DNA of 64,000 bases from Bacillus benzoevorans (GTDB lineage: Bacteria; Bacillota; Bacilli; Bacillales; Cytobacillaceae), in assembly GCF_014207535.1 (NCBI RefSeq), contig NZ_JACHGK010000001.1, positions 124,001-188,000 on the forward strand, given 5' to 3'. Shown piece after piece: positions 16,616 to 25,076 of the stretch (its first letter is position 1; the number at the start of each line of letters is the position of its first letter). Position numbers and translations under genes: made by a program. A model generated the notes under the pieces. It did not search any database, was not told the origin of the DNA, and was given only the letters and a program-made list of their open reading frames with translations.

Positions 16616-18427
16616 ATGGCAAATGAAACGACTGTAAATAAACTTCCTTCACGGAATGAACTGCCGGTTGAAGACACATGGAAACTGGAGGATATCTTTG
16701 CTTCGGATGAAGAGTGGGAGAAGGAGTTTCAGGAAGTAAAATCATTGCTTCCCGGTGTAAAACAATATGAGGGAAAACTCGGGGAAAGCGCAGCTATTCT
16801 CTATGAAGCATTGCAAAAGCAGGATCAGTTATTAGAGCGGTTGGGGAAATTATATGCTTATTCCCATATGCGCTATGATCAGGATACGACGAATTCATTC
16901 TATCAAGGTCTTGATGACAGAATGAAAAATTTATATTCCCAGGCTTCAAGCAGTCTGGCCTATATTGTGCCAGAACTCTTGGCTATTGATGAAGCAAAGT
17001 TAAAGGGATTTTTAGCAGAAAAGCAGGAATTAAAATTATACGAGCATTCGCTGGAGGAAATTAATTTACAGAGACCTCATGTCTTGACTGCGGAGATGGA
17101 GGCACTGCTGGCTGAAGTTTCTGAAGTATTAGGGTCGTCAGAAAATACATTTGGCATGTTAAATAATGCCGACCTTGAATTCCCTTCAATTAAGGATGAG
17201 AACGGGGAAGAAGTGGAGGTAACCCACGGACGTTACAGCCGTTTTCTTGAAAGTGCCGATCGCCGGGTCCGCCGTGATGCATTTAAGGCTGTATATGATA
17301 CTTATGGCAATTTCCGCAATACATTTGCCAGTACACTAAGCGGAAATATCAAGAAAGATAACTTTTATGCGCGTGTCAGAAAGTATTCATCGGCTCGCCA
17401 TGCCGCACTTGCTGAGAATAACATCCCTGAAAGTGTCTATGAAAATCTCGTCAGTACAGTGAACGACCAGCTTCCTTTGCTTCAGCGTTATGTCGAATTA
17501 CGCAAAAGGGTTCTTGGTCTTGATGAACTGCATATGTATGATTTATATACACCGCTGGTGAAGGATGTAAAAATGGAGATTTCCTATGATGAAGCGAAGG
17601 ATATCGTTTTAAAAGGACTGGAACCGCTGGGGGAAGAATACATTCATGTCCTGAAAGAAGGCTTCGACAACCGCTGGATCGATGTACACGAGAACAAAGG
17701 GAAGAGAAGCGGCGCCTATTCCTCCGGTTCCTATGGAACGAATCCATATATTTTGCTCAACTGGCAGAATAATGTAAATAACTTATTTACCCTTGTTCAT
17801 GAACTCGGTCATTCTGTTCACAGCTACTATACAAGAAAGACTCAAGCCTATCCATATGGCAATTACTCTATTTTTGTAGCGGAAGTAGCATCAACCTGCA
17901 ATGAGGCATTGTTAAATGATTATTTATTAAAAACCATGGATGACGAGCAGAAGCGAATCTATTTATTGAACCACTATTTAGAAGGCTTTAGAGGAACTGT
18001 GTTCAGACAGACCATGTTTGCGGAATATGAACATCTTATCCATCAAAAAGCACAAAATAACGAGGCTTTAACAGCGGAATCACTAACAAAGGATTATTAT
18101 GATTTAAACAAAAAATATTATGGTACAGATATTGTAGTAGATGAGGAAATTGGGTTAGAATGGTCACGAATTCCTCACTTCTATTATAATTATTATGTAT
18201 ACCAATATGCGACGGGATTTAGTGCAGCCACTGCATTATGCAATGGTATTCTAACTGAAGGAGCGCCTGCAGTCGAACGATATATTGATTTCTTGAAAGC
18301 GGGAAGCTCTGACTATCCAATTGAAGTATTGAAAAAGGCAGGCGTTGATATGACAAGCAAAAAGCCGATTGAAGATGCCTGCAAAGTATTTGCTGAGAAA
18401 TTATCAGAACTTGAACAGTTATTATAA
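16616..18427 (+). CDS. pepF: Oligoendopeptidase F
   Basis: 603 residues, M3B zinc metallopeptidase that cleaves oligopeptides in the cytosol; in Bacillus it has been linked to PhrA processing and sporulation initiation. The zinc motif HELGH is at 395-399 (LVHELGHSVHSYY), with the third ligand Glu in VAEVASTCNEALL. ATGGAGGATTATC precedes the ATG. It follows coiA, as yjbG follows yjbF in B. subtilis. A structured repeat occupies its leader. Confidence 0.95.
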   Translation: MANETTVNKLPSRNELPVEDTWKLEDIFASDEEWEKEFQEVKSLLPGVKQYEGKLGESAAILYEALQKQDQLLERLGKLYAYSHMRYDQDTTNSFYQGLDDRMKNLYSQASSSLAYIVPELLAIDEAKLKGFLAEKQELKLYEHSLEEINLQRPHVLTAEMEALLAEVSEVLGSSENTFGMLNNADLEFPSIKDENGEEVEVTHGRYSRFLESADRRVRRDAFKAVYDTYGNFRNTFASTLSGNIKKDNFYARVRKYSSARHAALAENNIPESVYENLVSTVNDQLPLLQRYVELRKRVLGLDELHMYDLYTPLVKDVKMEISYDEAKDIVLKGLEPLGEEYIHVLKEGFDNRWIDVHENKGKRSGAYSSGSYGTNPYILLNWQNNVNNLFTLVHELGHSVHSYYTRKTQAYPYGNYSIFVAEVASTCNEALLNDYLLKTMDDEQKRIYLLNHYLEGFRGTVFRQTMFAEYEHLIHQKAQNNEALTAESLTKDYYDLNKKYYGTDIVVDEEIGLEWSRIPHFYYNYYVYQYATGFSAATALCNGILTEGAPAVERYIDFLKAGSSDYPIEVLKKAGVDMTSKKPIEDACKVFAEKLSELEQLL

Positions 18428-18434
18428 TAAATGA

Positions 18435-18467
18435 GAAAAGGACTGAATCAAGGGTTCAGTCCTTTTC
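18435..18467 (+). terminator. Terminator of pepF
   Basis: Perfect 13-bp stem GAAAAGGACTGAA (18435-18447) with TTCAGTCCTTTTC (18455-18467), 7-base loop. Confidence 0.9.
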
Positions 18468-18468
18468 T

Positions 18469-18618
18469 GCCACTTTTATCATTTCCCGACAGAAGACTCC
18501 CACTTCTATTTTTGCGACGGGGATAGCCTGCTAAATAACTGAAGGATACTTCGGTGTTCGCAGGAATCTCCATCTTTAAATTTCGTCAGAAATTAAGGTG
18601 GAGTAGTTCAAAAGTGCA
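18469..18618. repeat. Highly structured palindromic non-coding element (150 bp)
   Basis: Closed by CACTTTT (18471-18477) and AAAAGTG (18610-18616). Inside are ACTCCCACTT that can pair with AAGGTGGAGT, a CCTGC/GCAGG helix enclosing hairpin ACTGAAG-GATA-CTTCGGT, and a hairpin CTCCATCTT..AAATTTC/GAAATT..AAGGTGGAG. No open frame is conserved across it. It sits between the pepF terminator and the stop codon of the minus-strand small gene at 18622. It could be a structured RNA or a decayed terminal structure of an IS200/IS605-type element. Confidence 0.6.
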
Positions 18619-18621
18619 GTA

Positions 18622-18795
18622 TTAAAAGCCCTTAAAGCGGTTTCGATTATTGAGGAAAATAAAAAATAACAAGAGAGATACGAATAGTATAGGTGAAGTA
18701 AGGTAGAGCGGGATCAGTTCCATTAAACCAAGGAGCTGCAGGAAAAAAGAAAACATGATAACCAGGATCAGGAGAAGGGGATAGAGTTTTTTCAT
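18622..18795 (-). CDS. yizD: YizD-like small hydrophobic protein
   Basis: A 57-residue protein starting MKKLYPLLLILVIMFSFFLQ and ending FLNNRNRFKGF. It is almost entirely two hydrophobic helices with a short basic tail, so a small integral membrane protein. AAGGAGACC lies 9 bases upstream of the ATG at 18795. Its position between pepF and spxH is that of yizD in B. subtilis, which supports the name; function unknown. Confidence 0.75.
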   Translation of the reverse strand: MKKLYPLLLILVIMFSFFLQLLGLMELIPLYLTSPILFVSLLLFFIFLNNRNRFKGF

Positions 18796-19193
18796 CGTGA
18801 GGGTCTCCTTATATTGGAATAGTAAGGTGTTAGCTATATCACATTATAATTACAAATATATGCAAAACCCCCTAAAATAAGCCTACTTTATGACAAAGGT
18901 GTGAAACAAAATCCAAACGTCTTGCGAGGGATTTATTCATATGATATATTAAGACCGTGAAGTTAATCACAAGCAAACATATACCCCTTTGTTTGACCGT
19001 GAAAAATTTCTCCCATCCCCTTTGTTCGTATTTAATAGAAAAAAAGACTCTGCGCTGCAGGGTCTTTTTTCTTGTGTAAAATAGTGAATCCCTTTTCAAT
19101 TCCTGTCGATTAAAAAGGGCTGTTCCCCCGATTGAAGGCAAAATGATTTATACAAAATCAATAACTGATGTTTTTCAAATGGAGTAACAACCT
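18796..19193. other. 398-bp spacer between yizD-like gene and spxH
   Basis: No supported gene. A minus-strand open frame (18872-19141) runs straight through a terminator hairpin and has no family look. The A+T-rich part next to 18800-18870 should contain the minus-strand promoter of the small gene. Confidence 0.5.
19040..19071 (-). terminator. Probable terminator downstream of spxH
   Basis: AAAAAGACTCTGC pairs with GCAGGGTCTTTTT (one G-U pair), loop GCT. On the minus strand it is followed by a T run; it lies about 125 bases after the spxH stop codon. Confidence 0.75.
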
Positions 19194-20087
19194 TTACCGT
19201 GCAAGGTTTTTTCTTGTATTAAGCTTCCAAAAGGCTCCGTGTTTTGCCGGTACCTTTTCCACTATCTGTTTTAACTGAAGTTTCTTTAATTCCCGTTCTA
19301 CATCCTGAACATTCATATTGTAGATCAATGCTATTTCCATGGAGGAAACAAAATGGTAATGCCTTAAGAAAATTTCGAGCGGTGGAGGTTCTGATCTAAC
19401 AGGTTTTTCCTCAAGCATTTCCTCCATAATTTGAACGTAAATTTCGTATGGATAAATACCCGTAATTTTAATTCCCTCTTCTTCAATATTTTCATTGAAA
19501 AAGACAAGAGTTGGAATTTCTGTCACATCCATTTCAGATGTGATTTTCAAGTCGCATTGAAAAGCTTTCGCAGCGCTGTCAGAGTGAATATCGCAGACAA
19601 ATTCCTCCACATCAAGACCTGTGAGGTCTGCACATGTAATTAATACATCTAAAGTTGCAACATTTTGTTTTTCAAGGAAAAGCATTTCCTGTAATTTGCG
19701 GAGAAAACGAATTCCAGCCTTTCTGCCCTGTAACTCGGCTGCTTTTATCGCTATGAAAGTCAGATATGGTGCTGAAATAGGGTTTTCCAGCCATAGGCTG
19801 CCATCACAAGACATCCCAAAGCGGCTGCCTGTTTTTTCCCAAAGCTCTTGGCTCTTTTCGAAGTTATGTTTCCTGCCTAAATTCAAGTTGGCCAATCGTC
19901 CGCTGACAACATATTTAAATGTAAAATATTGCCCGTATTCGATGTGCAATTTTTTTAAAACGGGCTCAAGAGCCCAGCATTCTGGGCATAACGGATCGAT
20001 GAACATATAGATTTCAAGCGATTTTTTATCATGACAGTGACAAGGGTAGGAAGATGAATTACGTGCGAATACTTCTCGCTTTGTCAC
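19194..20087 (-). CDS. spxH: ClpXP adaptor protein SpxH (YjbH)
   Basis: 297 residues, DsbA/thioredoxin-like fold. SpxH presents Spx to ClpXP and keeps its level low; it aggregates under disulfide or heat stress. The N-terminus has a His/Cys cluster (C16-H-C-H) and then the thioredoxin-like CPEC at 34-37 (FIDPLCPECWALEP). The start is GTG at 20087, overlapping the stop codon of the truncated-hemoglobin gene by four bases (GTGA), so the two are translationally coupled as in B. subtilis yjbI-yjbH. Its client Spx is encoded at 12240. Confidence 0.95.
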   Translation of the reverse strand: MTKREVFARNSSSYPCHCHDKKSLEIYMFIDPLCPECWALEPVLKKLHIEYGQYFTFKYVVSGRLANLNLGRKHNFEKSQELWEKTGSRFGMSCDGSLWLENPISAPYLTFIAIKAAELQGRKAGIRFLRKLQEMLFLEKQNVATLDVLITCADLTGLDVEEFVCDIHSDSAAKAFQCDLKITSEMDVTEIPTLVFFNENIEEEGIKITGIYPYEIYVQIMEEMLEEKPVRSEPPPLEIFLRHYHFVSSMEIALIYNMNVQDVERELKKLQLKQIVEKVPAKHGAFWKLNTRKNLAR

Positions 20088-20491
20088 ATTTCCTCACCCT
20101 TCATACTTTGGTTTTCATCTGTATTAATCATATGCTGTGCCGTCAGAACAAGTCTTGCATAGTATTCGTCACGTATCGGACCTGTCAGACCCACTTCGTC
20201 CATTGCTTCTGTCATACATTGCAGCCACGCTTTGGCACGTGTTTGTGTAATTTCAAAAGGCAAATGACGCGCCCGCAGCATTGGATGTCCATGCTCGGCA
20301 GAATAAAGGGCAGGACCGCCCAAATATTGAGTCATAAATTGCTTTTGTTTACGAGCAGTTTCCGTTAAATCATCAGGAAAAATGGGAGCGAGATGTGGAT
20401 GTTTACTAACGCGGCGATAGAAAGCGTCAATAAGCTGGTGAAGTTTTTCTTCACCTATCATATCGAATGGAGCAGGTACTTTCTCGATCAT
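20084..20491 (-). CDS. yjbI: Truncated hemoglobin (group II), YjbI
   Basis: 135 residues. Group II truncated hemoglobins bind O2 and NO; the B. subtilis homologue protects SpxH from oxidative aggregation. Family marks are LIDAFYRRVSKHPHLAPIFPDD (with the B10 Tyr region), MTQYLGGPALYSAEHGHPMLRARHLPFEIT and RAKAWLQCM with the Trp of the G helix. The ATG at 20491 is preceded by AAAGGGGGG; the frame is open 27 codons upstream without support. It is the first gene of the yjbI-spxH operon. Confidence 0.94.
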   Translation of the reverse strand: MIEKVPAPFDMIGEEKLHQLIDAFYRRVSKHPHLAPIFPDDLTETARKQKQFMTQYLGGPALYSAEHGHPMLRARHLPFEITQTRAKAWLQCMTEAMDEVGLTGPIRDEYYARLVLTAQHMINTDENQSMKGEEM

Positions 20492-20564
20492 CAATAACCC
20501 CCCTTTAACATGTAGTATGATCATTTCGTGCATAGAAAATAAAACTAAATCATGCTTTTTGTTA

Positions 20565-20662
20565 AACTTCATTCAGCAGAAGTCCTCCACTTCTATAAGT
20601 GGTGGATGAATGCAAAGTAGTTTTCCGATTCAGTGGGGTCCAAACCCTGGCTGAATGAAGTT
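20565..20662. repeat. Palindromic element with 13-bp terminal inverted repeats
   Basis: AACTTCATTCAGC (20565-20577) and GCTGAATGAAGTT (20650-20662) are perfect inverted repeats. Between them is a hairpin CCTCCACTT-CTAT-AAGTGGTGG (20584-20605, one mismatch). The inner text CCACTTCTAT is shared with the element at 18469. There is no open frame of note. It looks like a miniature inverted-repeat or palindrome-associated element in the 390-base spacer between yjbI and cwlQ. Confidence 0.65.
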
Positions 20663-20670
20663 AAGCCTCC

Positions 20671-20754
20671 GGCGGATGCCTCGATTTTTCAAAGGGAATT
20701 TTTCGAGCGAGCTCGAAAAAAATCGGGCGCAAATTCGACAGGGCGAATTTGATA
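20671..20754. repeat. Structured repeat, family A copy 2 (84 bp)
   Basis: Same ends as copy 1 (GGCGGATGCC at 20671-20680, GGCGAATTTGAT near 20742-20753). Stem CGATTTTT (20682-20689) with AAAAATCG (20718-20725) and an inner hairpin TTTTTCGAGC/GCTCGAAAAA; second stem CAAATTCG (20730-20737) with CGAATTTG (20744-20751). It directly abuts the palindromic element 20565-20662. Confidence 0.75.
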
Positions 20755-20881
20755 TTCTCCATTATTTTAGCAAGCAAATATTAATATCTCAAATAAATAG
20801 CTTATACATCATTTTAGTAAAGGCCTATGAACTGAAAAAGATCCCTCAGAACGGCGGCCATATATATAATCCTTCGTTGTT

Positions 20882-21493
20882 TTACGCTAAATAGCTGCGT
20901 TTGACTTTTTGGACATAATTTTGTGTTTCTTTAAAAGGTGGGATTCCATTGTACTTGTCAACGTTTCCGGGACCAGCATTATAGGCTGCAAGTGCCAGCT
21001 CTGTATTGCCGTTATATTTTTTAAGCATTTGACCTAAGTATTTAGTTCCTCCCATGATATTTTGCTCAGGATCATAGATATTTTGCACACCAAGAGCTCG
21101 AGCGGTCTGTGGCATTAATTGCATAAGCCCGGCGGCACCTGACGGAGAGGTTGCATTGGGATTAAAGTTAGATTCCTGCTGAATAACGGCATTAATCAAT
21201 TGTACAGGTACTTTGTAGCGGTCCGATGCAGACTGAATGATGTCAACATAATTTTGCTTGGAACCTGCTAGTTTTGATAATTGTACAGGAGGCAATGTAA
21301 ATGAACGGAGTAATGATGCAGATACTGGTTTGTTATCGGCTTTTTCATCGGATAGCAGCGCTGTTTTTTCGGATAAAACACTATTGAGCAGATATTGAAA
21401 TAATGGGTTTTGCTCGAGATTATTGCTGCTTTTTGTATTTAAATTCTGCATCGCCTTCAGTTCAAGCATGATTTTGAATTGATTAACATTCAT
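20882..21493 (-). CDS. cwlQ: Lytic transglycosylase CwlQ (YjbJ), SLT domain
   Basis: 203 residues. The C-terminal half is a soluble-lytic-transglycosylase domain with Glu in IQQESNFNPNATSPSGAAGLMQLMP (catalytic E in the QESNFNP motif) and the later AAYNAGPGNVDKY motif. The N-terminal 80 residues are low-complexity and probably flexible. There is no obvious signal peptide. B. subtilis CwlQ is a bifunctional muramidase/transglycosylase acting on peptidoglycan. A GAGGAGAATG-type site precedes the ATG. It lies just downstream of yjbK on the same strand. Confidence 0.9.
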   Translation of the reverse strand: MNVNQFKIMLELKAMQNLNTKSSNNLEQNPLFQYLLNSVLSEKTALLSDEKADNKPVSASLLRSFTLPPVQLSKLAGSKQNYVDIIQSASDRYKVPVQLINAVIQQESNFNPNATSPSGAAGLMQLMPQTARALGVQNIYDPEQNIMGGTKYLGQMLKKYNGNTELALAAYNAGPGNVDKYNGIPPFKETQNYVQKVKRSYLA

Positions 21494-21516
21494 TTTCGCA
21501 TTCTCCTCATGTTCCT

Positions 21517-22104
21517 TTATTGGAGTTCTTGCGCCATTTTCCGTTCGTAAAACCGCTTGACTTTATTTTTTGTCTTTCGAATGGGGATATTTAATTCTGC
21601 AAGCAGTTGAAGAAAAACAGCTTCTCCTTTCGCACGATCGGTTACTTCATATTCTAACTCATAATCCCGCATATTTAAATAGGTGCTTGAATCGAAGACC
21701 ATCACACCTCCTTGATATTCTATCTCCGCCCGTTCTGTCACAAGGGAACCAAAAAACAATAGCTGTTCAGCGTTGATCTTCATATGCGACAGCTGTTCTT
21801 TAATCAGCCCATCAGGCAAAGGAGTACCTTGAAGCAGGGCTTGTGCTTTTTCGTTTGTTAATTTTTCAGTTGTTTCCAACAGCCCATCGGGGTGCGGCTG
21901 TTTCAATGTCATTTCAAACCCGCTCTTTTTTTCCCTGATTCTTAACGCACATCCAGATTGTTTTAAAGAAAAATCAGGGGTGTCAAAGTAATAATTTTCC
22001 TGTATAAAAAATTGGCTTTCATTCACGTTGAAATGTTTCAGCAGTATATGGAAATCGCTCTCTGTAAGCAGATTCTTGAATTCTATTTCAATATTTTGCG
22101 GCAT
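21517..22104 (-). CDS. yjbK: CYTH domain protein YjbK
   Basis: 195 residues. The N-terminal EIEFKN matches the ExExK signature of CYTH (CyaB/thiamine-triphosphatase) proteins, which bind triphosphates and metal in an eight-stranded beta tunnel. Charged strand motifs follow (ALRIREKKSGFEMTLKQP, ERAEIEYQGG, YELEYEVTD). B. subtilis YjbK is the positional equivalent. Likely a cytosolic tripolyphosphatase or triphosphate-binding protein; the real substrate is not known. The next gene cwlQ is 23 bases downstream. Confidence 0.88.
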   Translation of the reverse strand: MPQNIEIEFKNLLTESDFHILLKHFNVNESQFFIQENYYFDTPDFSLKQSGCALRIREKKSGFEMTLKQPHPDGLLETTEKLTNEKAQALLQGTPLPDGLIKEQLSHMKINAEQLLFFGSLVTERAEIEYQGGVMVFDSSTYLNMRDYELEYEVTDRAKGEAVFLQLLAELNIPIRKTKNKVKRFYERKMAQELQ

Positions 22105-22272
22105 CGCAGGCAGTCCTTTCCAGTATGTCTATATCAGCAAATAGCAAGGTGAAAGCAATGAAAACACGGCTTCTCTTTTCTCATTATCAACCTTAATGAG
22201 TTTGAAGGCAATTTTTAGTATAATGGTATTTCCTATGATAAAATAAGAAAGTATCTGGAAGGAGATAAAATA

Positions 22273-22638
22273 ATGAATGATGTACTGAACATTAACCATA
22301 CAATCCTTAAGCCTACTGAATTAATCCTTGAAATAGACAGCAGTTCTATTTTAGGTAATATGAAGCCAACGGGGCAAATGCTAGTTGATTCCGTGGGTCT
22401 GTCTTTTGTTTATTTACTTGAAAACGATGATTCCTATACATATATGAAAGTACCTGAAATCTTTTGGAATGATTTAAAGGAGGCATTGAGCTGCAGAATA
22501 TCCGTTTCTGTAACAAACGGAAAAGAGAAAATCTATTTGGAACAGTTCCTCGAGGAATTGTCCTATCTAATTGAAAACATCAAAGGGAACAGCAATTATG
22601 GCGAAGAAATGGTTAAGAAGATAGAAGCAACATTTTAA
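22273..22638 (+). CDS. yjbL: YjbL family (UPF0738) protein
   Basis: 121 residues, acidic, no membrane segment. NINHTILKPTELILEID and QMLVDSVGLSFVYLLEN fit the UPF0738 family of Bacillus YjbL, with no known function. GGAGATAAA precedes the ATG. It opens the plus-strand yjbL-sasB-nadK-yjbO group: the alarmone synthetase follows after 15 bases. It is divergent from yjbK. Confidence 0.85.
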   Translation: MNDVLNINHTILKPTELILEIDSSSILGNMKPTGQMLVDSVGLSFVYLLENDDSYTYMKVPEIFWNDLKEALSCRISVSVTNGKEKIYLEQFLEELSYLIENIKGNSNYGEEMVKKIEATF

Positions 22639-22653
22639 GAAGGTGGGGTTTGG

Positions 22654-23292
22654 GTGAAGCACTGGGATTTGTTTTTAGCTCCATATAAACAGGCTGTGGA
22701 GGAGCTGAAAGTAAAATTAAAAGGGATGCGCAGTCAATTTGACTTGCAGGGGAATTATTCTCCGATTGAGTTTGTCACCGGAAGGGTTAAACCGATTGCC
22801 AGTATACTAGACAAGGCAAACCAAAAAGGGATTCCGCTTGATCGATTAGAATTGGAAATGCAGGATATTGCAGGACTCCGAATGATGTGCCAATTTGTTG
22901 ATGATATAAGCAGAGTGGTAGAGTTAATCAGAAAAAGAAATGACTTTGAAATCGTTGAGGAAAGAAATTATATTACACATAAAAAAGCGAGCGGCTACCG
23001 TTCCTATCATGTCGTAATCCGCTACCCGGTTCAGACGATTCAAGGGGAAAAGAAAATTCTTGTAGAGATTCAGATTCGTACATTAGCGATGAATTTCTGG
23101 GCAACGATTGAACATTCACTTAATTATAAATACAAGGGGCAGTTCCCTGAAGATATTAGAATGAGGCTGCAAAGAGCAGCTGAAGCTGCCTTCCGCCTTG
23201 ATGAGGAAATGTCGCTCATTAGAGGAGAAATACAGGAGGCACAGGCTTTTTTCAGTATGAAAAAGGAAACCAACAAAAAAACGGACGGATAA
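22654..23292 (+). CDS. sasB: Small alarmone synthetase (GTP pyrophosphokinase) SasB/RelQ
   Basis: 212 residues, RelA/SpoT synthetase domain only, without the hydrolase, TGS or ACT domains of long Rel. It transfers pyrophosphate from ATP to GDP or GTP to make (p)ppGpp. Motifs: VTGRVKPIASILDKA, QDIAGLRMMCQFVDD, the G-loop region KKASGYRSYHVVIRYP, and EIQIRTLAMNFWATIEHSLNYKY. The start is GTG 22654 after GGTGGGG. It is tightly clustered with nadK and yjbO as in B. subtilis yjbM-yjbN-yjbO. Confidence 0.95.
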   Translation: MKHWDLFLAPYKQAVEELKVKLKGMRSQFDLQGNYSPIEFVTGRVKPIASILDKANQKGIPLDRLELEMQDIAGLRMMCQFVDDISRVVELIRKRNDFEIVEERNYITHKKASGYRSYHVVIRYPVQTIQGEKKILVEIQIRTLAMNFWATIEHSLNYKYKGQFPEDIRMRLQRAAEAAFRLDEEMSLIRGEIQEAQAFFSMKKETNKKTDG

Positions 23293-23340
23293 TAGAGAAG
23301 CGGAAAATACTTTATGCACTAAAAAGGAGGCTTAGAAACG

Positions 23341-24138
23341 ATGAAATTTGCCATCACATCAAGAGGAGATTCAAATTCAACTTCATATGTATACAGAATA
23401 AAAGAGTATTTAATTGATTTTAATTTGACTTATGATGAGGAAAATCCGGATATTGTTATATCCATTGGCGGAGACGGTACTCTGCTTTGTGCTTTTCATC
23501 GTTATAGCAGCCGCCTGGATAAAACGGCTTTTGTCGGAATACATACCGGTCATTTAGGCTTTTATGCGGATTGGGTACCGGAGGAAATCGAGAAGTTGGT
23601 CATTGCGATTGCAAAAACTCCTTTTCAGGTAGTTGAATATCCTCTTCTTGAAGTCATCATTCGTTATAAAAATGATGCAAAAGAGTCGAAGTATCTGGCC
23701 CTGAATGAATCTGCGGTTAAATGCAGTGAAGGTACACTGGTGATGGATGTTGACATAGGCGGACAGCATTTTGAGCGTTTTCGCGGGGACGGGTTATGTA
23801 TGTCAACACCGTCGGGCAGTACGGCTTATAATAAAGCATTAGGCGGAGCGATTATTCACCCGGCAATTTCAGCCATCCAATTGGCTGAAATTGCATCCAT
23901 TAACAATCGGGTGTTTCGCACCATCGGATCGCCGCTTATTCTTCCAGCACACCACACCTGCTTATTAAAGGCAGTCAGTGATAACAATTTTTATATCACG
24001 ATTGACCATTTGAATGTATTGCATAAGGATGTCAAGTCGATTCAATACCGGGTTTCGGAGCAGCGGATTCGTTTTGCTCGTTTCCGCCCATTCCCATTTT
24101 GGAAAAGAGTGCATGATTCGTTTATATCTTCTGAATAA
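23341..24138 (+). CDS. nadK: NAD kinase
   Basis: 265 residues. ATP- or polyphosphate-dependent phosphorylation of NAD to NADP. The GGDG motif is at residues 43-46 (SIGGDGTLL), followed by GIHTGHLGFYADW, ALNESAVKCS and the NAD-site DGLCMSTPSGSTAYNKALGGAI. AAAAGGAGGC precedes the ATG. Equivalent of B. subtilis yjbN (nadF, ppnKA). The alarmone synthetase is directly upstream. Confidence 0.95.
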   Translation: MKFAITSRGDSNSTSYVYRIKEYLIDFNLTYDEENPDIVISIGGDGTLLCAFHRYSSRLDKTAFVGIHTGHLGFYADWVPEEIEKLVIAIAKTPFQVVEYPLLEVIIRYKNDAKESKYLALNESAVKCSEGTLVMDVDIGGQHFERFRGDGLCMSTPSGSTAYNKALGGAIIHPAISAIQLAEIASINNRVFRTIGSPLILPAHHTCLLKAVSDNNFYITIDHLNVLHKDVKSIQYRVSEQRIRFARFRPFPFWKRVHDSFISSE

Positions 24139-24177
24139 TAAAAAAATTGTTACATCATGGAATAGGAGCCAGATGGA

Positions 24178-25074
24178 ATGTCGCCATTTACCATGCAATG
24201 GACTATAGATTCTCTGAATGAGGGAAAATTAGTCCGGGAGTTTTTGAAAGAACAGCAGATATCCAAGACGGCCTTAACAGATATTAAGTTTAAGAACGGC
24301 AGAATCATGGTTAATAACCAGGATGTCACAGTCCGTTACCCGCTGCAGCTTGGCGATCAGATTACTGTTCAATTTCCTGACGAAGAACCGAGCGAGGGCG
24401 TTAAAGGTGAAAAGATTCCGCTTGAGATTATTTATGAGGATGAATATCTTCTCGTTGTCATGAAACCCCCGGGGATGAATACCATTCCTTCACGGGAGCA
24501 TCCGAGCGGCAGTCTTGCCAATGCGCTGATAGGCTATTATGAGCAAATCGGTCTCAGCGCAACGGCACATATTGTAACGAGACTTGATCGGGATACATCA
24601 GGAATTGTATTAGTCGCAAAGCACCGCCATACCCATCATTTATTAAGTGAACAGCAAAGAAAGGGGACTGTTAAAAGGACATATGAAGCATTTGCTCATG
24701 GAGTGTTTCTTGAGCCAGAGGGCAGGATTGATCAACCGATTGGGAGAAAAAGTGACAGCATAATCGAACGGATGGTACGTGAGGACGGTCAATATGCAGT
24801 GACTAACTTTTCAGTCAAAAAGAGCTGTTCTCATTTTACCTGGCTGGCGCTTCAATTAGAAACAGGCCGAACCCATCAAATTCGTGTTCATCTCGCCTAT
24901 ATTGGTCACCCCCTCTTAGGAGATGATCTCTATGGCGGAAATCTTGACTGGATAAAGAGGCAGGCGCTGCACTGCCGGAAAATTTCCTTCGTCCATCCTT
25001 TTATGGGGAAAAGGGTTACATTTACTTCTGATTTGCCAGAAGATATGAAAGAACTACTAATTCAGGGCAACTAA
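24178..25074 (+). CDS. yjbO: RluA/RluD-family pseudouridine synthase YjbO
   Basis: 298 residues. An S4-like N-terminal RNA-binding region (TALTDIKFKNGRIMVNNQDVTVRYPLQ, about 25-70) is followed by the RluA catalytic domain, with the catalytic Asp137 in VTRLDRDTSGIVLVAK and the RTHQIRVHLAYIGHPLLGD motif. It isomerises uridine in structural RNA, probably 23S rRNA. The RNA target is not predictable from sequence. Last gene of the yjbL-yjbO group; ends in a hairpin that belongs to a repeat family (25077-25104). Confidence 0.93.
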   Translation: MSPFTMQWTIDSLNEGKLVREFLKEQQISKTALTDIKFKNGRIMVNNQDVTVRYPLQLGDQITVQFPDEEPSEGVKGEKIPLEIIYEDEYLLVVMKPPGMNTIPSREHPSGSLANALIGYYEQIGLSATAHIVTRLDRDTSGIVLVAKHRHTHHLLSEQQRKGTVKRTYEAFAHGVFLEPEGRIDQPIGRKSDSIIERMVREDGQYAVTNFSVKKSCSHFTWLALQLETGRTHQIRVHLAYIGHPLLGDDLYGGNLDWIKRQALHCRKISFVHPFMGKRVTFTSDLPEDMKELLIQGN

Positions 25075-25076
25075 CT

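Noticed and set aside
18872..19141. 89-codon minus-strand frame downstream of spxH
   Set aside because: Contains the terminator stem (19040-19071), composition unlike a protein, no ribosome site.
20655..20894. 79-codon plus-strand frame between yjbI and cwlQ
   Set aside because: Lies on the structured repeat copy 2 and runs into cwlQ; an artefact of the repeat.
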